A stretch of DNA of 8,091 nucleotides from Alphaproteobacteria bacterium (GCA_030746295.1 JASLMY010000229.1:1-8091); one strand, 5' to 3'. Shown: positions 1-5,900, counted from the first letter of the stretch. The notes: generated from the sequence alone by a model not told the origin. Numbers and translations: made by a program.

Positions 1-194
1 GAAAGCCGCTCGACATCGCGATAGGACAGCTCGTCGACGCTGTCGGTCTCGCCGTTGTAGGAGATGATGGCGATGCGATCGGGGTTCTTCTCGACCGCCT
101 CGTCGAGAAAATCGAGCACCAGCTTGTCCGTCCAGTAGCCGGTGCGGCGCATTTCGTCGATGCGGGCCTGCGGCAGCATCACACAGAGATCCAT
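1..194 (-). CDS. Acyl-CoA synthetase (AMP-dependent ligase), N-terminal part only
   Basis: Only the first 64 codons are in the window; the gene continues past the left edge. The ATG is at 194-192, with a purine-rich Shine-Dalgarno (AGAGGG) about nine bases upstream. The translation begins MDLCVMLPQARIDEMRRTGY and continues with a WTDKLVLDFLDEAVEKNPDR stretch, then a segment ending ELSYRDVERLS. This matches the opening of ANL-superfamily ligases of the cyclohexanecarboxylate, benzoate or medium-chain acyl-CoA ligase kind, where 'aaxxPDriA' and 'lTYxel' precede the AMP-binding P-loop. The ATP-binding motif and catalytic lysine lie outside the window, so the substrate class is unknown. The gene is divergent from the crotonase gene across 84 bases. 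This suggests shared regulation and a role in activating the acid that the rightward operon degrades. Family call is fairly sure; the exact substrate is not. Confidence 0.8.
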   Translation of the reverse strand, partial: MDLCVMLPQARIDEMRRTGYWTDKLVLDFLDEAVEKNPDRIAIISYNGETDSVDELSYRDVERL

Positions 195-278
195 CGCTTC
201 TTACCCTCTTTCGAAAACTCAGCCTCTCTTGGACAATCCTAGGCTAGTGTCCTGCCCTGAGGAACGGAAGTCCCGAGC
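195..278. promoter_or_regulatory. Divergent promoter gap with an operator-like inverted repeat (231-252)
   Basis: This 84-base gap lies between the starts of the ligase (minus) and crotonase (plus) genes, so both promoters should be here. Within it GGACA (231-235) and TGTCC (248-252) form inverted arms 12 bases apart. A CTAG-G-CTAG palindrome lies between them at 239-247. The arms fit a dimeric regulator site (for example TetR, MarR or GntR type), but no regulator gene is in the window. No convincing -35/-10 pair was found on either strand. The repeat is seen in the sequence; the regulatory role is inferred. Confidence 0.4.
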
Positions 279-1073
279 ATGTCCGAATATGCAAATATCC
301 TTGTAGAGGCTGAGACCGAGCTGGCGACCATCACGCTCGACCGGCCCGCGCAGCTCAACCCGCTCGACTGGCAGACCGTAGCTGAGCTGAAGGCGGCGGT
401 GGCCGAGATCGAGGCCCAACCGGCCATCCGGCTGGTGATCGTGACGGGCGCGGGCCGCGCCTTCTCCGCCGGCGGCGACTTGAAGGGCTATCTCGACCTC
501 TACCAAGAGCCGGACGAGTTCCGCGACTTTTTAGAAGACTTCTTCGAGCTGCTTCGGGCGATCGAGGACTCTGCCAAGGTCTATATTGCCGCCATCAACG
601 GCGTCACGGTGGCGGGCGGCTTGGAGCTACTGCTGGCCTGCGACCAGGTCATCGCAGCCGAAGGTGCCAGGATCGGCGACGGCCACCTCAACTTCGCGCA
701 ACTACCCGGTGCCGGCGGCTCGCAGCGCCTGCCGCGGGCCATCGGCAGCTCGCGCGCGAAGGCGCTGATCTTCTCGGGCGAGCTGCTGTCGGCAGCGGAG
801 GCAGAGCGGATCGGCCTCGTCAACCGGGTCGTGCCCGACGACGCGCTGATGGCCGAGGCCCGCGCCCTAGCCGAGCGGCTTCTGGCCCACAGTCCGACGG
901 CACTTCGGGGCGCCAAGCATCTCGTCAACGAGGGCCTGAAGGGCGCGCTGGCGGCGGGACTGGCGCTCGAGATGGACTACGTCCACAATTACGCCACCAC
1001 CGAGCCCGACGCCATGGAAGGCCTGCGCGCCTTCGACGAGCGCCGCAAACCGAACTACAAGCGTGGTGGATAG
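279..1073 (+). CDS. Crotonase-family protein (enoyl-CoA hydratase/isomerase fold) lacking both catalytic Glu
   Basis: At 264 aa this is the usual length for a single-domain crotonase. The first oxyanion-hole segment is FSAGGDLK (62-69) and the second is NGVTVAGGLELLLACD (107-122). These hold the CoA thioester and stabilise an enolate. The PGAGGSQRLPR block (143-153) is also typical. Aligned by eye on rat mitochondrial hydratase, the Glu144 position is His136 (in IGDGHLNFAQLPG) and the Glu164 position is Ala162. A classical syn-hydratase mechanism is therefore doubtful. MenB-type proteins also lack Glu144 but carry an Asp in the following loop, which is absent here. It may be an isomerase, a C-C hydrolase or a hydratase using His. 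It is first in the operon with the thiolase-like, DUF35 and MFS genes. The ATG at 279 has a weak GGAAG upstream. Fold is sure; reaction is not. Confidence 0.9.
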   Translation: MSEYANILVEAETELATITLDRPAQLNPLDWQTVAELKAAVAEIEAQPAIRLVIVTGAGRAFSAGGDLKGYLDLYQEPDEFRDFLEDFFELLRAIEDSAKVYIAAINGVTVAGGLELLLACDQVIAAEGARIGDGHLNFAQLPGAGGSQRLPRAIGSSRAKALIFSGELLSAAEAERIGLVNRVVPDDALMAEARALAERLLAHSPTALRGAKHLVNEGLKGALAAGLALEMDYVHNYATTEPDAMEGLRAFDERRKPNYKRGG

Positions 1074-1077
1074 AAAT

Positions 1078-1081
1078 GAGG
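1078..1081 (+). promoter_or_regulatory. Ribosome binding site setting the thiolase-like start
   Basis: GAGG sits eight bases before the ATG at 1090. The alternative GTG codons at 1063 and 1066 overlap the end of the crotonase gene and have no such site. The ATG start also puts the conserved 'MWTLRDKYAIAGVG' at the N-terminus, as is usual for this family. Confidence 0.65.
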
Positions 1082-1089
1082 CGCGATCC

Positions 1090-2247
1090 ATGTGGACGTT
1101 GAGGGACAAGTACGCTATCGCCGGTGTCGGCTTCACCGCCTACTCCAAGAATTCCGGCACCACCGTCCTCGATCTGGCGCAGGAGGCTTGCCGCAACGCC
1201 GTTGCCGACGCGGGCCTGACGGTGGATGCGGTCGACGGCCTGGTCTGCTTCACCTTCAATGATTCGGTGCCCGTGATCTCGGTTGCGACTGCGCTCGGCC
1301 TGCCCGGCACCCGCTTTGCCGTCGACATCCAGGGCGGCGGCAACGTCGCCAACCAGGTGGTGCAGACCGCGGCCATGGCGATCGAGGCCGGGCTGGCGGA
1401 AACCGTGCTGGTCTATCGCGCCATGAACGGCCGCTCGGGCTTTCGCCTCGGCGGCGGGCGCGAGATGCATGCCTACGGCTTCTCGCAGTACACCGCCCCC
1501 TTCGGCTGGATCAGCTATCCCCAGGCGATGGCGATGTGGTGCCAGCGGCACATGATCGAGTACGGCACCACGTCGGAGCAGTTGGGCCGGGTCGCGGTCG
1601 CCTGCCGGGCCAATGCGGCCAAGAACGAGCGGGCGATGATGCGCGAGCCGATGACGCTCGCCGATCACCAGGCCTCGCGAATGATCGTCGAGCCGTTCCA
1701 CTTGCTCGACATCTGCCTCGAGACCGACGGCGCCTGCGCCTTGCTGGTGACCTCGGCCGAGCGGGCGCGCGATCTCGCCAAGCCGCCGGTCTACATCTCC
1801 GGTGCCGCCTATGGCGGCGGCCCGAACCAAGGCGACGACCTGTTCGATGCCATCCGCTGGCCGGACCTCAGCCACAACTACGCCCGCTACATCGCCGACG
1901 AGCTCTGGGCCGGGGCAGGTGTCGGGCCGGAGGACGTCGACATCGCCGAGATCTACGACTGCTTCACCTACAGCGTGCTCTCGCAGTTGGAGGGCTTCGG
2001 CTTCTGTGGCGAGGGCGAGGGCGGCGCGTTCGTCGAGGACGGCAACCTCGACGGCGGCGGCGGCTTCGCCTTCAACACCCATGGCGGCCTGTTGTCCGAG
2101 GCCTATATCCACGGCCTCAACCACGTCGTCGAGGCGGTGGAGCAGCTCCGCGGCGAGGCCGGCCCGCGCCAGGTGCTGGACGCCGAGATCGCGCTCACCA
2201 CCGCCGGCGCCATGACCTGCGGCAGCGCCCTCGTGCTGCGCAACTGA
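1090..2247 (+). CDS. Thiolase-fold lipid-transfer-protein-like enzyme, probable acyl-CoA aldolase subunit
   Basis: The 385-aa protein has the non-specific lipid-transfer/SCP-x thiolase layout: an N-terminal YAIAGVGFT strand, a VYRAMNGRSG motif (109-118), a LETDGACALLVTSAERA region and a C-terminal VEAVEQLRGEAG. The place of the thiolase nucleophile Cys has GGGN (82-85). The place of the GHP histidine has Tyr339, in GGLLSEAYIHG. NTHGG (329-333) and CGSA (377-380) remain near the C-terminus. Tyr289 (EIYDCF) and Tyr339 are 50 residues apart. As I recall, Tyr294 and Tyr344 matter in the Ltp2 aldolase of Thermomonospora curvata, also 50 apart. Ltp2 works with a DUF35 protein to release a short acyl-CoA from a beta-hydroxyacyl-CoA side chain; a DUF35 gene follows here after four bases. 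A retro-aldolase is therefore more likely than a thiolase. A simple degradative thiolase is the alternative, disfavoured by the missing Cys. Confidence 0.85.
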   Translation: MWTLRDKYAIAGVGFTAYSKNSGTTVLDLAQEACRNAVADAGLTVDAVDGLVCFTFNDSVPVISVATALGLPGTRFAVDIQGGGNVANQVVQTAAMAIEAGLAETVLVYRAMNGRSGFRLGGGREMHAYGFSQYTAPFGWISYPQAMAMWCQRHMIEYGTTSEQLGRVAVACRANAAKNERAMMREPMTLADHQASRMIVEPFHLLDICLETDGACALLVTSAERARDLAKPPVYISGAAYGGGPNQGDDLFDAIRWPDLSHNYARYIADELWAGAGVGPEDVDIAEIYDCFTYSVLSQLEGFGFCGEGEGGAFVEDGNLDGGGGFAFNTHGGLLSEAYIHGLNHVVEAVEQLRGEAGPRQVLDAEIALTTAGAMTCGSALVLRN

Positions 2248-2251
2248 GCCC

Positions 2252-2671
2252 ATGTCCGATTACCTGAAGCCGCTTCCCGGCCCCGACCCGGTCAGCCAGC
2301 CCTTCTGGGACGGCTGCGCCCGCCACGAGCTGTTGCTGCAGCGCTGCACCGCCTGCGGCCGACACCGTTTCCCGCCGGGACCGGTCTGTGCCGAATGTGG
2401 CAGCGACGCGGCCGAATGGGCGCCGGCCTCGGGCCACGGCAGCGTCTATAGCTGGATCGTCGTCCACCACCCGGTGCCGCGCGAGAGCTTCCAGGGCGAG
2501 GTCCCTTACGTCGTCGCCCTGGTGGCGCTCGAGGAAGGCGTGCGCATGGCCTCCAACATCGTCGGCTGCGCCCCCGATGCGGTCCGCGCCGGCATGGCGC
2601 TGGAGGTCGTCTTCGACGACGTCGGGGACGGTGTCGCCCTGCCAAAATTCCGGCCCGCCGAGACCGACTGA
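2252..2671 (+). CDS. DUF35 zinc-ribbon/OB-fold acyl-CoA-binding partner protein
   Basis: The 139-aa protein opens with an amphipathic helix ending QPFWDGCARHELLLQRC. A rubredoxin-like zinc ribbon follows, with Cys32-x2-Cys35 and Cys46-x2-Cys49. The OB-fold part (about 62-125) contains GSVYSWIVVHHPV and VPYVVALVALEEGVRM. This is the standard stand-alone DUF35 architecture (ChsH2 C-terminal-domain-like). In known systems such a domain binds a thiolase-fold subunit and helps shape the acyl-CoA site. The ATG is four bases after the stop of the thiolase-like gene and lacks a good Shine-Dalgarno, so translational coupling is likely. No MaoC hydratase domain is fused here, unlike in full-length ChsH2. 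Family and pairing are confident; the substrate is unknown. Confidence 0.9.
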   Translation: MSDYLKPLPGPDPVSQPFWDGCARHELLLQRCTACGRHRFPPGPVCAECGSDAAEWAPASGHGSVYSWIVVHHPVPRESFQGEVPYVVALVALEEGVRMASNIVGCAPDAVRAGMALEVVFDDVGDGVALPKFRPAETD

Positions 2672-3871
2672 GTGACGCCAAGGCCCAGCCAGCCACCGAC
2701 CCGCTGGGGCCTGGTGCTGCTGGCCGTCGGCGCGGGCGTGGTCGCGGCGATGCAGGTCGGCAAGGTGCCGCCGGCGCTGCCGGCGATCCGGGCCGAGCTC
2801 GCCATCGGCATGGTCGAGGGCGGTTGGGTGGCCTCGCTCTTCGCCGTCACCAGCGCCACCATCGGCATCGCCGCCGGCCTTCTGGGCGACCGTTTCGGGC
2901 CGCGGTCGGCGGCCGCCGGGGCACTCGCCTGCATTGCGCTCGGCAGCCTCGCGGGCGGCTTCGCCGACGGCCTCGCCTGGCTGCTGGCGGCGCGGTTTCT
3001 GGAGAGCATCGGTTTCGTCGGCCTGGTGGTCTCGGTGCCGGCGCTGATCGTGACGCTGACGGCACCCGGCGACCGCGGCAAGGCGATCGGCCTCTGGAGC
3101 ACCTATTTGCCGACCGGCTTCGCCCTGATGCTGCTGGCGGCACCGCCGCTCTTGTCGGCCCAGGGCTGGCGCGGTCTCTGGTTCTGGAACGCCGGCCTGG
3201 TCGCCGTCTTTTTGCTGCTCTTTTGGCTCGCCTTTCGGCGAGCGGAGACGCCGGTGGCCGGCCAGCGGGCGCGGCGAAGCTGGCGCGAAGTGGGGCAGAG
3301 CCTGGCCCGGCCGGGGGCCTGGCTATTGGCCTTCTGCTTCTCGCTCTATGCCTTGCAGTGGTTCGCGATCATGACCTGGCTGCCGACCTACCTGATCGAG
3401 AGCCAGGGGCGGCCGGCAGCGGGTGCCGCCACGATCACGGCGCTGGTGGTGCTGATCAATATCGGCGGCAACCTCTCGGGCACCTGGCTTTCGGAGCGTC
3501 GGGTGCCGCGCTGGCTGCTGATCACCGTCTCGGCGCTGGCGACGGGCTGTCTCGGTGGCGGCATTTTCACCGGTCTGGTGCCCGAAGACGCCAAGCTGGT
3601 GCTGGCCTTCGCCTACAGCCTGATCGCCGGCGTTACCCCGGCGGCGGCGCTGATCGGCGCCGTGCACCACGCCCCCTCGCCGGCCCATGTCGCCTCGACC
3701 AACGGCATCGTCATCCAAGGCGCCCAGTGCGGCAGCCTGCTCGGGCCCCCGGTGCTGGCCTGGGTCGTCGGCGGGGCAGCGGGCTGGTCGCAAGCGCCCT
3801 GGCTCTTCCTCGGCCTTAGCACTTGTTCCGTCGTGCTGGCCCTCGTCCTCCGCCGGGTGGAGCGGCGGTAG
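2672..3871 (+). CDS. MFS transporter, likely importer of the acid degraded by this operon
   Basis: This 399-aa protein has about 12 hydrophobic segments by eye. The MFS motif A between TM2 and TM3 reads GLLGDRFGPRS (69-79). A second-half equivalent is weaker, around GNLSGTWLSERRVPR (266-280). A basic cytoplasmic loop (about 189-210, RRAETPVAGQRARRSW) separates the two six-helix halves. It resembles small-molecule/cyanate-type (CynX/NimT-like) MFS members rather than multidrug pumps. The GTG start at 2672 directly abuts the DUF35 stop (TGAGTG), so coupled translation is likely. The next in-frame ATG (2750) would cut into TM1. As last gene of the catabolic operon it probably takes up the substrate acid, though efflux cannot be excluded. 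There is no T-rich terminator in the 19 bases before the converging gene. Confidence 0.85.
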   Translation: MTPRPSQPPTRWGLVLLAVGAGVVAAMQVGKVPPALPAIRAELAIGMVEGGWVASLFAVTSATIGIAAGLLGDRFGPRSAAAGALACIALGSLAGGFADGLAWLLAARFLESIGFVGLVVSVPALIVTLTAPGDRGKAIGLWSTYLPTGFALMLLAAPPLLSAQGWRGLWFWNAGLVAVFLLLFWLAFRRAETPVAGQRARRSWREVGQSLARPGAWLLAFCFSLYALQWFAIMTWLPTYLIESQGRPAAGAATITALVVLINIGGNLSGTWLSERRVPRWLLITVSALATGCLGGGIFTGLVPEDAKLVLAFAYSLIAGVTPAAALIGAVHHAPSPAHVASTNGIVIQGAQCGSLLGPPVLAWVVGGAAGWSQAPWLFLGLSTCSVVLALVLRRVERR

Positions 3872-3890
3872 CGGTGCCGCCCGCCGGCCC

Positions 3891-4112
3891 TCAGGCGAGA
3901 ACGTCGAGGAGGTGGCGTTGCATGTCGGCGCCGACCTTGAAGACCTTGGCGCTGGCCTTGAACTGGACCTCGGCGATCTTCAGGTCGACGACGTCTCGCG
4001 CATCGAGCTCGCCGCCGTCGGTGATCCGTCGGGCCGCGTCGCCGGCATCCCGACCGGCCTTCTGCATACCCTGAGCCGCGTTGCCCAGTACGGTGCCCGT
4101 CTTGATTTCCAT
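3891..4112 (-). CDS. Small protein (73 aa) with a flagellar rod/hook C-terminal-like helix
   Basis: The protein starts MEIKTGTVLGNAAQGMQKAG and is polar at first, then helical. Its C-terminus, FKASAKVFKVGADMQRHLLD plus VLA (51-73), follows the pattern of the C-terminal helix of axial flagellar proteins such as FlgC, FlgG and FlgE (aromatic-x-A-N-A-K-V-[IL]-x5-[DE]-M-x3-LL). It lacks the N-terminal 'SNxxN' half those proteins need, and the middle linker TDGGELDARDVVDLKIAEVQ is unlike them. No other flagellar gene is in the window. It lies 85 bases downstream of the MFS gene on the same strand and converges on the rightward operon. The ATG at 4112 is chosen because AGAAGGA sits six bases upstream; an in-frame ATG at 4139 has no such site. 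It is very likely a real gene. Its function is unknown, and the flagellar likeness is an inference from one motif. Confidence 0.75.
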   Translation of the reverse strand: MEIKTGTVLGNAAQGMQKAGRDAGDAARRITDGGELDARDVVDLKIAEVQFKASAKVFKVGADMQRHLLDVLA

Positions 4113-4118
4113 GACCGT

Positions 4119-4125
4119 TCCTTCT
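4119..4125 (-). promoter_or_regulatory. Strong ribosome binding site of the 73-aa gene
   Basis: On the minus strand this reads AGAAGGA, six bases before the ATG at 4112. It falls inside the longer reading frame that begins at 4139, and so argues for the shorter protein. Confidence 0.7.
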
Positions 4126-4197
4126 GATCGGTAGGGCATGAACCTAGCGCCTCAATTCCTACTCGAATCCAAAGAAACAGGGTTAACGCGGCCGGCA

Positions 4198-5475
4198 TCA
4201 GGCGACGGCGGGTGCCGGCCGTGGGCTGTTGCGATAGAGCCGGACCAGGGTCAAGACGATGGCCAAATTGGCGACGTTGAAGGTCATGCCGATGAGGAAG
4301 GCCGGCGTGTAGGTGCCCCAGAGGTCGAAGACGAAGCCGCCGAGCCAACCGCCGATCGCCATGCCGAAGGCCCCGAAGAGCGTCACCAGGCCCATCCGCC
4401 GCCCGGCCTCGCCAGCCGGCAGGAAGTCGCGGATGATCGAGGGATAGCACATGTTGATGCCGCCGTAGCCGAGGCCGAAAAGGAAGGAGACGAGATAGAG
4501 CCCGACGAGGTCGCCGACGACGGCATAGAGCCCCATGCCCGCCGCTTGCAGGCCTGAGAAGACGAAGAGCGAGCGCAGGCCGCCGAAGCGGTCGATGATC
4601 ATGAAGCCGCCGAAGGCGCGGCTCAGGAAGCTGCCGCCCAGGATCAGCGACAGCATTTCCGCGCCGCGGGCGAGCGGGAAGCCGAGATCGCTGGTATGGG
4701 CGACGATGTGGCCCAAGGGCAGCGACATGGCGACACAGCAGCCGACGATGGCGGTGCAAAGAGCGAGCTGCAGCCGGTTGGGGCTGATGCCGCCGAGTGC
4801 GGCCAGACCCGGGCGCCGGCGTCCCCTCGCCGTCTTGGCCGGCACCTCGCCGGCCGGGCGCATCAGCTCGGGCAGCGGCGGCCGGCGCTGCAACAGCAGG
4901 CTCAGAGGCAGCATCGTCGCCAGTACCAGGGCGCCGTACCAGAAGAAGGTCTCGCGCCAGCCGATGGCGTCGTTGAAGTAGCGGAAGACCGGCGGCCAGA
5001 CGACGCCGGCGATGCTCTGCCCGCTGGCGACGATACCGAGCGCCATGCCCCGGTTCTCGCGAAACCAGAGCGTGACGTTGGTCATCAGCGGCGTGAAGAG
5101 CGTGCTCTGGCCGAGGAAGCCCAGCATGACGCCGTAGATCAGGTAGAGCTCCCACATGTTGTCGACCCGGCTGGCCAGCATGGTGCCGGTGCCGAGCATG
5201 ATCGCGCCCAGGATCGCCGGCCGGCCGGCGCCGGCCCGATCCATCCAATAGCCCATCAGGATGCCGCCGGTGCCGCCGCCGATGAACTGCAGCGAGAAGG
5301 CGAGCGAGGGCACGGTCCGGGGCCAGCCGAAATCGAGCGCCATCGGCTTCAGGGCGACGACGAGCAGGAACATGCCGCCCATGCCGACGAGGAACAGCAG
5401 CACGGAGGCGGCCAGCATGACGTGGCGATAGGCGAGCCGAGGCTCGGCGGTGGCGGATCGCAGCATGGATGTCAT
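4198..5475 (-). CDS. MFS transporter of the OFA/monocarboxylate type
   Basis: The 425-aa protein has about 12 hydrophobic segments. Motif A after TM2 reads GYWMDRAGAGRP (75-86). Its second-half counterpart is SRAFGGFMIIDRFGG (285-299). The LWFRENRGMALGIVASGQSI stretch (136-155) before TM5 is typical of oxalate:formate antiporter and monocarboxylate-porter-like MFS proteins. A long basic central loop (about 197-228) separates the halves. Likely cargo is a small carboxylate; direction and substrate are unknown. It differs clearly from the MFS at 2672-3871 and is not a duplicate. The ATG at 5475 has no obvious Shine-Dalgarno; the in-frame ATG at 5466 is an alternative. It begins the minus-strand unit that may read into the 73-aa gene. 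No pathway gene adjoins it directly, so its link to either catabolic module is open. Confidence 0.85.
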   Translation of the reverse strand: MTSMLRSATAEPRLAYRHVMLAASVLLFLVGMGGMFLLVVALKPMALDFGWPRTVPSLAFSLQFIGGGTGGILMGYWMDRAGAGRPAILGAIMLGTGTMLASRVDNMWELYLIYGVMLGFLGQSTLFTPLMTNVTLWFRENRGMALGIVASGQSIAGVVWPPVFRYFNDAIGWRETFFWYGALVLATMLPLSLLLQRRPPLPELMRPAGEVPAKTARGRRRPGLAALGGISPNRLQLALCTAIVGCCVAMSLPLGHIVAHTSDLGFPLARGAEMLSLILGGSFLSRAFGGFMIIDRFGGLRSLFVFSGLQAAGMGLYAVVGDLVGLYLVSFLFGLGYGGINMCYPSIIRDFLPAGEAGRRMGLVTLFGAFGMAIGGWLGGFVFDLWGTYTPAFLIGMTFNVANLAIVLTLVRLYRNSPRPAPAVA

Positions 5476-5570
5476 CTATGGAACGTTGCCTTGGCGCGGC
5501 GAGAATAGCCCGATCGTGGCCGCCGCGACCAGGGCCAATGTGCTAATAGGCCGAGCCGACTCCGCGCCGT

Positions 5571-5610
5571 GCCCGGGTCTTGGTCTCCAGCGCCATCAGC
5601 CGCGCCCGAC
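5571..5610 (-). pseudogene. Probable remnant of an RraA-family gene (C-terminal helix fragment)
   Basis: Forty bases align without gaps to 6951-6990, inside the intact RraA-like gene, with 34 identities. Identity collapses just outside both ends. Read in the matching frame on the minus strand the fragment gives RLMALETKTRA against RVTALEAKTRA. Some differences are synonymous (TTG/CTG) and others conservative. The frame meets a stop (TAG) at 5546-5548, ten codons after the match. It looks like the leftover of a related but not identical gene copy, on the same strand as the intact one. Chance similarity between GC-rich sequences is the alternative. Confidence 0.4.
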
Positions 5611-5639
5611 ACGGTGACGGAGTTGATAAATCGCCGCCG

Positions 5640-5654
5640 GCCCGTGCCACGGGC
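5640..5654. repeat. 15-base palindrome, possible operator
   Basis: The two arms GCCCGTG and CACGGGC flank a single central C, a perfect palindrome. This symmetry is more typical of a protein-binding site than of an RNA hairpin, although CCCG/CGGG could pair around a five-base loop. It is 255 bases before the DapA-like start and 165 before the MFS start. The regulated gene is unknown. Confidence 0.35.
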
Positions 5655-5788
5655 GGACATTTATACCCAAATGGGGGATGCTGCGGACGACGCTTGGTGC
5701 AAGACTGGATCAACATCGCGGCAGATGGCGTCCCTCTCCCCTCCCCGCCATGCGTACTGCCGCAAGTCTACAAAAAAACCTCACTTCA

Positions 5789-5815
5789 GGCCCCGCCAAA
5801 ACGGGGCCTTCTTTA
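5789..5815 (+). terminator. Rho-independent terminator
   Basis: The stem GGCCCCG (5789-5795) pairs perfectly with CGGGGCC (5802-5808) around the loop CCAAAA, and the T-rich TTCTTTA follows at once. On the minus strand the T-run is more than ten bases from the stem, so the plus direction is the active one. No plus-strand coding gene ends in front of it. It may end a small non-coding RNA, serve as an attenuator in a DapA-gene leader, or be left over from a lost gene. Confidence 0.7.
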
Positions 5816-5826
5816 TGCCCCTCTGA

Positions 5827-5843
5827 GCCGCACCTTTTGCGGC
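5827..5843 (+). repeat. Hairpin in the leader of the DapA-like gene
   Basis: GCCGCA (5827-5832) pairs with TGCGGC (5838-5843) around the loop CCTTT. It lies 11 bases after the terminator tail and 65 bases before the DapA-like start. There is no T-run behind it. It may be part of the same structured leader or a chance hairpin. Confidence 0.35.
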
Positions 5844-5895
5844 GGGCTTCTATCGCTCATGACATATGTGCATCATCGGACCTCCCAATTCGGGC

Positions 5896-5900
5896 GGAGG
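5896..5900 (+). promoter_or_regulatory. Ribosome binding site setting the DapA-like start
   Basis: GGAGG is followed by eight bases and the ATG at 5909. The frame stays open upstream to an ATG at 5678, but that extension would translate through the terminator hairpin. It also adds 77 residues with no family likeness before the usual DapA N-terminus. Confidence 0.75.

Noticed and set aside
1063..1089. GTG starts for the thiolase-like gene at 1063 or 1066
   Set aside because: They overlap the crotonase gene's end and lack a ribosome site; the ATG at 1090 has GAGG eight bases upstream.
925..2253. Long minus-strand open frame (442 codons) opposite the thiolase-like gene
   Set aside because: It is the antisense shadow of a GC-rich gene. 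Its translation is low-complexity, rich in Gly, Ala, Arg and His, with no family motif, while the plus strand encodes a clear protein family.
1536..2267. Plus-strand open frame inside the thiolase-like gene
   Set aside because: Arg/Gly-rich out-of-frame translation; the overlapping frame has conserved thiolase-fold motifs.
3864..3881. GGCGG/CCGCC stem at the end of the first MFS gene as a terminator
   Set aside because: It is short and GC-rich with no following T-run, and such stems are common by chance at this GC content.
4113..4139. Upstream ATG (4139) for the 73-aa gene
   Set aside because: The strong AGAAGGA lies inside this extension, immediately before the ATG at 4112.
3980..5248. Long minus-strand open frame overlapping the second MFS gene in another frame
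   Set aside because: Its translation is Arg/Pro/Ala-rich without membrane segments, whereas the frame 4198-5475 gives a proper MFS protein.
2672..5475. The two MFS genes as a recent duplication
   Set aside because: Their sequences share only superfamily motifs; length, central loop and motif A differ.
5611..5788. tRNA, SRP RNA or 6S RNA in the gap before the terminator
   Set aside because: No T-loop or anticodon-arm pattern and no SRP tetraloop core were found, and no recognisable 6S consensus could be traced by eye.
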